The notes under the pieces were generated by a model. The model had not been told where the DNA came from and did not search any database. It saw only the letters and a list, made by a program, of their open reading frames with translations. Shown in pieces: positions 30,723 through 35,138 of a stretch of 35,138 nt of DNA. Position numbers and translations under genes: made by a program. This stretch comes from Clostridiales bacterium (lineage in GTDB: Bacteria > Bacillota > Clostridia > Christensenellales > Borkfalkiaceae). Within the stretch, counting starts at the first letter, position 1. Every line of letters begins with the position of its first letter. The stretch is taken from assembly GCA_015055735.1 (NCBI GenBank), contig SVHP01000013.1, positions 1 to 35,138 of the forward strand, written 5' to 3'.

Positions 30723-30792
30723 ATCGAAAAAGGACACACACGGCAGAGTTTACAGCACACAGTAAAAGTTAGGTAAAAAAGGAGAAACAAAA

Positions 30793-31092
30793 ATGGCAAG
30801 TCAAAAAATCAGAATCAAATTGATGTCTTATGACACAGAAATGCTAGATCAAGCAGCAACGAGAATCGTTGATACTATGAAAAAATCTGGCGCAAAAATC
30901 AGTGGTCCAATCCCACTACCAACAGAAAAAGAAGTTGTTACTATTCTTCGTTCACCACACAAATATAAAGATTCACGTGAACAATTCGAAGTAAGAACTC
31001 ACAAAAGACTCATCGATATCTATTCGCCAAACATTAAGTTGTTAGACAGCATTCACTTACCAGCAGGCGTTGATATCAAAATCAAATTGTAA
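30793..31092 (+). CDS. rpsJ: 30S ribosomal protein S10
   Basis: Head protein of the small subunit and, as NusE, a transcription antitermination partner of NusB. The 99 residues match the family: [10 protein letters not shown] at the N-terminus, ...ISGPIPLPT, and the [21 protein letters not shown] block. It is the first gene of the S10 operon, with AAAAAAGGAGAAA before the ATG. Its own antitermination role is worth noting because the operon's leader ends in a terminator. Confidence 0.98.
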   Translation: MASQKIRIKLMSYDTEMLDQAATRIVDTMKKSGAKISGPIPLPTEKEVVTILRSPHKYKDSREQFEVRTHKRLIDIYSPNIKLLDSIHLPAGVDIKIKL

Positions 31093-31137
31093 AAAATATA
31101 AACATTATATAATATATATCGGAGGTGAACTTTATCT

Positions 31138-31770
31138 ATGAATAAAGCAATCATTGGCAGAAAGTTGGGAATGACACAATTATTTTCCCAAGACGGCAAA
31201 GTTATTCCGGTAACGGTTATCGAGGCAGGTCCTTGTCCCGTTGTTCAGGTAAAAACTTTGGAAAGAGACGGATATTCAGCAGTTAAGCTAGGTTTTGGCG
31301 AAGCTAATGAAAAATCCTTGAACAAACCACAATTAGGTCAGTTCAAAAAAGCAGGCGTAGCTCCATGCAAAGTTATGAAGGAATTCAAACTTGATGGCGC
31401 AGATACAATGAACGTAGGCGAAATCGTAAGTTGTGACGTGTTTGCAGCAGGCGACAAAATCGACGTTTCAGGCGTATCTAAAGGACACGGATTTACCGGC
31501 GTTATTAAGAGATGGAATCATCACAGACTTAAAGAAACTCACGGTGTAGGCCCTGTGCATAGAGAAGTAGGTTCTATGGGTGCTATCAGTAATCCATCGA
31601 GAGTATTCAAAGGCAAGAAAATGTCAGGTCAATGGGGACACGAAAACGTGACTATATTAAACCTTGAAGTCGTAAAGGTAGATAAGGAAAGAAACGCAAT
31701 CCTAGTTAAGGGTGCAGTTCCAGGTCCTATCAAGGGAATCGTTACATTAAGAAACAGCGTTAAAGCGTAA
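31138..31770 (+). CDS. rplC: 50S ribosomal protein L3
   Basis: Large-subunit protein that nucleates assembly and reaches the peptidyl transferase centre. The 210 residues begin with IIGRKLGMTQLF and contain the conserved block with GHGFTGVIKRW, HREVGSMGAISNPSRVFKGKKM and GQWGHENVT, followed by LVKGAVPGP. The GGAGGTGA box at 31121-31128 is among the best in the window. It is the second gene of the S10 operon. Confidence 0.98.
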   Translation: MNKAIIGRKLGMTQLFSQDGKVIPVTVIEAGPCPVVQVKTLERDGYSAVKLGFGEANEKSLNKPQLGQFKKAGVAPCKVMKEFKLDGADTMNVGEIVSCDVFAAGDKIDVSGVSKGHGFTGVIKRWNHHRLKETHGVGPVHREVGSMGAISNPSRVFKGKKMSGQWGHENVTILNLEVVKVDKERNAILVKGAVPGPIKGIVTLRNSVKA

Positions 31771-31781
31771 GGAGAGAGAAT

Positions 31782-32408
31782 ATGCCAAGTGTTAAATTGT
31801 ATGATATGAAAGCAAAAGAAGTAGGTACACTTGAATTGTCTGACGCTTTGTTCAATACTGAATATAATGAAGCGGTTATTCACCAAGCAGTAGTTGCAAG
31901 ACTTGCAAACGAAAGACAAGGAACTAAGAGTACTTTAACTCGTAGTGAAGTTCGTGGCGGTGGCGCAAAACCTTGGAGACAAAAGGGTACAGGTAGAGCA
32001 AGACAAGGTTCTATCAGAAGTCCACAATGGATTAAGGGTGGCGTAGTATTCGCACCAAAGTCAAGAGACTTCTCAAAGAAGATGAACGTAAAGGCAAAGG
32101 CTGTTGCACTTTTATCAGCACTTTCACAAAAGATTAGAGACGATGAAGTAATCTTTATCGACAAAATCCAAGTGGCAGAAGCAAAGACGAAAGAAATGGC
32201 AAAATTCCTCAAAGCGTTTAATTTAGAAAAAAGCGTATTGCTTGTTATGGATGACAGCGACGAAATGGTATTAAGAGCAAGTGCAAACATCGAAAAGATT
32301 TCAACAATCCCAGTAGACCAAATCAATACCTACGACGTTGTTAAGAACGCAAAAATCGTGATGTCAAAACAAGCCGTACAACAAATCGAGGAGGTTTACG
32401 GAGAATAA
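31782..32408 (+). CDS. rplD: 50S ribosomal protein L4
   Basis: Large-subunit protein lining the exit tunnel; in gammaproteobacteria it also represses its own S10 operon through the leader RNA. The 208 residues carry the extended tunnel loop (about 43-95) with RSEVRGGGAKPWRQKGTGRAR and SPQWIKGGVVFAPK. The globular C-terminal half ends in QAVQQIEEVYGE. GGAGAG precedes the ATG. The stop codon overlaps the rplW start (TAATG). Whether L4 acts on the leader at 30556 is unknown. Confidence 0.98.
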   Translation: MPSVKLYDMKAKEVGTLELSDALFNTEYNEAVIHQAVVARLANERQGTKSTLTRSEVRGGGAKPWRQKGTGRARQGSIRSPQWIKGGVVFAPKSRDFSKKMNVKAKAVALLSALSQKIRDDEVIFIDKIQVAEAKTKEMAKFLKAFNLEKSVLLVMDDSDEMVLRASANIEKISTIPVDQINTYDVVKNAKIVMSKQAVQQIEEVYGE

Positions 32409-32698
32409 TGGCTGCACGTGATATTATAATTAAACCGCTACTTTCAGAAAAGAGTTATGCGGGTATAAAAGATAAGAAGTACAGTTTTGTAGTTGCTAAA
32501 GACGCAAACAAAACTGAAATCAAACTCGCTGTCGAAGAAATTTTCGGCGTAAGCGTTGAAAAGGTTAATACAGCAATCGTTAGTGGTAAGTTGAAAAGAC
32601 AAGGTAGATATGAAGGTTATACACCTGATTATAAAAAGGCCATCGTTCAACTTAAAAAAGACAGTAAGTCGATTGAATTCTTTGATTCGTTGTCTTAA
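32408..32698 (+). CDS. rplW: 50S ribosomal protein L23
   Basis: Protein at the exit of the peptide tunnel, and the docking site for trigger factor and the SRP, both of which are encoded in this window. The 96 residues show IIIKPLLSEKSY, the YSFVV..DANKTEIK.AVEEIFGV.V..VNT block and a final Y.P.YKKAIV segment. It overlaps rplD by one base. GGAGGTTTACGGAG at the end of rplD supplies the ribosome binding site. Confidence 0.97.
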   Translation: MAARDIIIKPLLSEKSYAGIKDKKYSFVVAKDANKTEIKLAVEEIFGVSVEKVNTAIVSGKLKRQGRYEGYTPDYKKAIVQLKKDSKSIEFFDSLS

Positions 32699-32719
32699 TT
32701 TAATTCGGAGGATAGAAAA

Positions 32720-33547
32720 ATGGCTATTAAAAGATATAAACCGACTTCATCAGCACGTCGTTTCATGACGGTAAGTGCTTATGATGAAATTACGGCAAAG
32801 AAACCAGAAAGATCTCTCTTGGAAGACCAAAGAAAGAGTGGTGGTAGAAATGCTCAAGGTAAAATAACCGTTCGTCATATCGGTGGCGGAAACAGAAGAA
32901 AATATCGTATCATAGACTTCAAGAGAGCTAAAGACGGTATTCCAGCAACAGTAAAGAGCATTGAATATGATCCAAACCGTAGTGCAAACATCGCACTTTT
33001 GTACTATGCTGACGGAACAAAGACTTATATCCTTGCTCCAGTAGGCTTAAAGGTTGGCGATAAAGTTATGAGTGGCGCAACGGCAGATATCAAAGCAGGT
33101 AACGCACTTGCACTTAAAGATATCCCTGTAGGTACTATGGTTCATAACATTGAAATGCAACCAGGTAAAGGCGGTCAAATTGCTAGAGCAGCAGGTATGA
33201 GCGCACAAATCATGGCAAGAGATGAAAAGTACGTTACGTTGAAAATGCCAAGTGGCGAAATGAGATACATTTTAGCAGCTTGCAAAGCAACAATCGGACA
33301 AGTAGGCAACCTAGAACACGAAATTATCAGAATTGGTAAAGCAGGTAAGACAAGACATTTTGGTATTCGTCCTTCTGTACGTGGTGTTGTAATGAACCCA
33401 TGTGATCACCCACACGGTGGTGGTGAAGGTAAATCACCAGTTGGTATGCCAGGACCTGTTACTCCTTGGGGTAAACCTGCTCTCGGTTATAAGACTAGAA
33501 AGCATAAAAAGGCTTCTAACAAGCTTATCATTACAAGGATAAATTAA
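32720..33547 (+). CDS. rplB: 50S ribosomal protein L2
   Basis: Core large-subunit protein needed for subunit joining and peptidyl transfer. The 275 residues include [37 protein letters not shown], the OB and SH3 parts and the highly conserved C-terminal [19 protein letters not shown], whose histidine is the one implicated in activity. GGAGG at 32707-32711 precedes the ATG. It is the fifth gene of the S10 operon. Confidence 0.99.
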   Translation: MAIKRYKPTSSARRFMTVSAYDEITAKKPERSLLEDQRKSGGRNAQGKITVRHIGGGNRRKYRIIDFKRAKDGIPATVKSIEYDPNRSANIALLYYADGTKTYILAPVGLKVGDKVMSGATADIKAGNALALKDIPVGTMVHNIEMQPGKGGQIARAAGMSAQIMARDEKYVTLKMPSGEMRYILAACKATIGQVGNLEHEIIRIGKAGKTRHFGIRPSVRGVVMNPCDHPHGGGEGKSPVGMPGPVTPWGKPALGYKTRKHKKASNKLIITRIN

Positions 33548-33557
33548 GGAGAACGAC

Positions 33558-33839
33558 ATGAGTAGAAGTGTTAAAAAAGGTCCTTACGTAGAACCTAAAC
33601 TCTTAAAGAGAATAGAAGAATTAAACGAAAAGAACGAAAAGAAAGTCTTAAAGACATGGTCAAGATCATCAACGATTTTCCCACAAATGGTAGGGCATAC
33701 AATCGCTGTATATGATGGAAGAAAACACGTTCCTGTATATTGTACCGAAGATATGGTAGGATGCAAATTAGGTGAATTTGCACCAACTAGAACCTTCAAA
33801 GGACACGCAGGTAACGAAAAATCGACCGGTGGTAGATAG
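33558..33839 (+). CDS. rpsS: 30S ribosomal protein S19
   Basis: Head protein that contacts S13 and 16S rRNA. The 93 residues start with [11 protein letters not shown] and contain [47 protein letters not shown], the complete family pattern. The rplV ribosome binding site AGGAGG (33838-33843) overlaps its stop codon, so the two genes are tightly spaced. Confidence 0.98.
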   Translation: MSRSVKKGPYVEPKLLKRIEELNEKNEKKVLKTWSRSSTIFPQMVGHTIAVYDGRKHVPVYCTEDMVGCKLGEFAPTRTFKGHAGNEKSTGGR

Positions 33840-33850
33840 GAGGCGAAATC

Positions 33851-34237
33851 ATGGCAAAGAATATGAGAGAAAAGACCGCACGTATTGCGGAAAATAAAGA
33901 CAGACGTCCAAGAGCTGTTGCAAAGCATATCAGAATATCGCCTTACAAAGTAAGAGTAGTACTAGATATTATTAGAGGTAAGAGTTATACTCAAGCAGTT
34001 GCAATTTTGGAAAACACTCCAAAGTCAGCATCAGAACCAATTAAAAAGGTTTTAATGTCAGCTGCTGCAAACGCTGAAAATAATCTCGGAATGAGCAAGG
34101 ATAATTTGTTCGTAGCTGCTTGCTATGCTGACCAAGGCCCAACACTCAAGAGAGTAATGCCTAGAGCACAAGGAAGAGCTTTCAGAATTTTGAAGAGAAC
34201 TAGCCACATAACAGTAGTGCTAGATGCAAAGGCTTAG
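33851..34237 (+). CDS. rplV: 50S ribosomal protein L22
   Basis: Large-subunit protein whose beta hairpin lines the exit tunnel. The core (from about residue 21) shows [24 protein letters not shown], the LENTPKSAS...[12 protein letters not shown] helices and the tunnel hairpin [25 protein letters not shown]. At 128 residues it is longer than the usual ~110. The extra part is a basic N-terminal extension ([21 protein letters not shown]). The AGGAGG at 33838-33843 is correctly spaced for this first ATG, so the extension appears to be translated. Confidence 0.97.
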   Translation: MAKNMREKTARIAENKDRRPRAVAKHIRISPYKVRVVLDIIRGKSYTQAVAILENTPKSASEPIKKVLMSAAANAENNLGMSKDNLFVAACYADQGPTLKRVMPRAQGRAFRILKRTSHITVVLDAKA

Positions 34238-34248
34238 GAGGAACGGCA

Positions 34249-34914
34249 ATGGGACAAAAAGTTAATCCGCACGGTTTAAGAGTCGGAGTTATAAAGGATT
34301 GGGATTCTCAATGGTTTGTTGATAAGAAAGATTTTGCAGCAAACATTAAAGAAGACAACGAAATCCGTAAAGTATTAAAGAAAAAATACTATCAAGCTGC
34401 AATCAGTAAGATCGCTATTGAAAAGGCTGCAACAAAAATCACTATTACGATTTATACAGCACGTCCAGGCGTTCTAATCGGTAAGCAAGGTAGTGAAATC
34501 GAAGTAATCAAGAAGACAGTAGCAAAAATTTGCAAAGGCAAACAAATTTCTATCAACATTTCAGAAGTTAAGAAAGCTGATGCAGACGCACAACTCGTTG
34601 CTGAAGGTATCGCAACTCAATTAGAAAAGCGTGTATCTTTCAGAAGAGCAATGAAACAAGCTATTGGTAGATCTATGAGAAGCGGTATTAAAGGGGTTAA
34701 GGTCATGGTAAGTGGCAGACTCGATGGAGCAGAAATTGCACGTAGTGAAAGTTATCACGAAGGTTCAATTCCTCTACAAACTTTAAGAGCTGATATAGAT
34801 TACGGCTTTGCAGAAGCACATACAACATTCGGTGTTATCGGCGTTAAATGCTGGACATATAAGGGTGAAGTAATCGGTGCTCCTAAAAAGAAAACTGAAG
34901 GAGGCGAAGCTTAA
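34249..34914 (+). CDS. rpsC: 30S ribosomal protein S3
   Basis: Head protein at the mRNA entry site with mRNA helicase activity. The 221 residues start with [15 protein letters not shown]. The KH domain carries its GXXG loop at G78-G81 (LIGKQGSE), and the C-terminal domain has [38 protein letters not shown] precedes the ATG. The AAGGAGG near its 3' end (34898-34904) serves rplP. Confidence 0.98.
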   Translation: MGQKVNPHGLRVGVIKDWDSQWFVDKKDFAANIKEDNEIRKVLKKKYYQAAISKIAIEKAATKITITIYTARPGVLIGKQGSEIEVIKKTVAKICKGKQISINISEVKKADADAQLVAEGIATQLEKRVSFRRAMKQAIGRSMRSGIKGVKVMVSGRLDGAEIARSESYHEGSIPLQTLRADIDYGFAEAHTTFGVIGVKCWTYKGEVIGAPKKKTEGGEA

Positions 34915-34916
34915 TT

Positions 34917-35138
34917 ATGTTAATGCCTAAAAGAGTAAAAAGAAGAAGAGTACACCGTGGTAGAATGACGGGTAAATGTACAAAAGGCAACAAGATAGCT
35001 TACGGCGATTACGCTTTAGTTGCTACAGAACCTGGTTGGATAAAATCAAATCAAATCGAAGCAGCCCGTGTTGCTATGACAAGATTTATTAAGCGTGGTG
35101 GTAAGGTATGGATTGACATATTCCCACACAAGCCTATC
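34917..35138 (+). CDS. rplP: 50S ribosomal protein L16, 3' end cut by window edge
   Basis: The first 74 codons of L16, which organises the A-site tRNA-binding region of the large subunit. The N-terminus [20 protein letters not shown] and the following [13 protein letters not shown]...[24 protein letters not shown] are fully diagnostic. It runs off the window with no stop codon. The AAGGAGG box lies inside the end of rpsC, two bases before whose stop region coupling begins; the gap between the genes is only two bases. Confidence 0.96.
   Translation, partial: MLMPKRVKRRRVHRGRMTGKCTKGNKIAYGDYALVATEPGWIKSNQIEAARVAMTRFIKRGGKVWIDIFPHKPI

Noticed and set aside
31880-32326. Long minus-strand open frame opposite rplD
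   Set aside because: Shadow of the L4 coding sequence, serine/phenylalanine rich as expected of antisense frames.
1-35138. CRISPR arrays, rRNA genes, tRNA genes, prophage or integrase genes
   Set aside because: No regularly spaced direct repeats, no rRNA segments, no cloverleaf with tRNA consensus other than the tmRNA ends, and no phage or integrase proteins were seen.

Overview
The window is AT-rich chromosomal DNA from a low-GC Gram-positive bacterium, most likely a member of the Clostridia (Bacillota). The evidence is: consensus sigma-A promoters (TTGACA-N17-TATAAT) and purine-rich AGGAG ribosome binding sites; a large SRP RNA of the Gram-positive type; the order tig-clpP-clpX followed by a classical S10 ribosomal protein operon; a DUF2975 membrane protein/XRE pair; and an acetyl-type MetA paired with O-acetylhomoserine sulfhydrylase. 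I cannot name a genus from sequence alone. Almost everything is core genome. The clear accessory piece is one small MITE-like element.

Layout. 1-1937: partial dihydrouridine synthase, a nitrilase-fold protein that has lost its catalytic residues, and trmL. 2042-3785: Na/phosphate cotransporter with PhoU domain. 3844-8691: glycolysis (pgk, tpiA, gpmI), interrupted by a divergent PH-domain/XRE-regulator pair with palindromic operators. 8709-14291: secG, rnr, smpB, metY, metA and then ssrA (tmRNA). 14413-16286: DUF2975/XRE pair and a FAD oxidoreductase. 16365-16631 (minus): SRP RNA, divergent from ileS, which is followed by an rRNA methyltransferase and an RluA pseudouridine synthase. 21565-24252: MntP-like pump (minus) and a membrane-anchored surface protein. 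24309-24492: MITE-like element. 24556-27071: a second pseudouridine synthase and rqcH. 27165-30426: tig-clpP-clpX. 30520 to the end: S10 operon (rpsJ to rplP, the last gene cut by the window edge), preceded by a structured leader ending in an intrinsic terminator.

How it fits together. The window is rich in translation quality control. tmRNA with SmpB and RNase R, RqcH (the second rescue route, alanine tailing), the ClpXP protease that degrades products of both routes, trigger factor, SRP RNA and SecG all lie within about 22 kb. The methionine genes between smpB and ssrA give a two-step direct sulfhydrylation route to homocysteine.

Most worth follow-up: the rpsJ leader RNA (30556-30722), the MITE-like element with its outward -35 box, the triad-less nitrilase homologue, and the palindromic operators of the PH/XRE pair. 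All calls were made by reading the sequence. No searches or folding programs were run.
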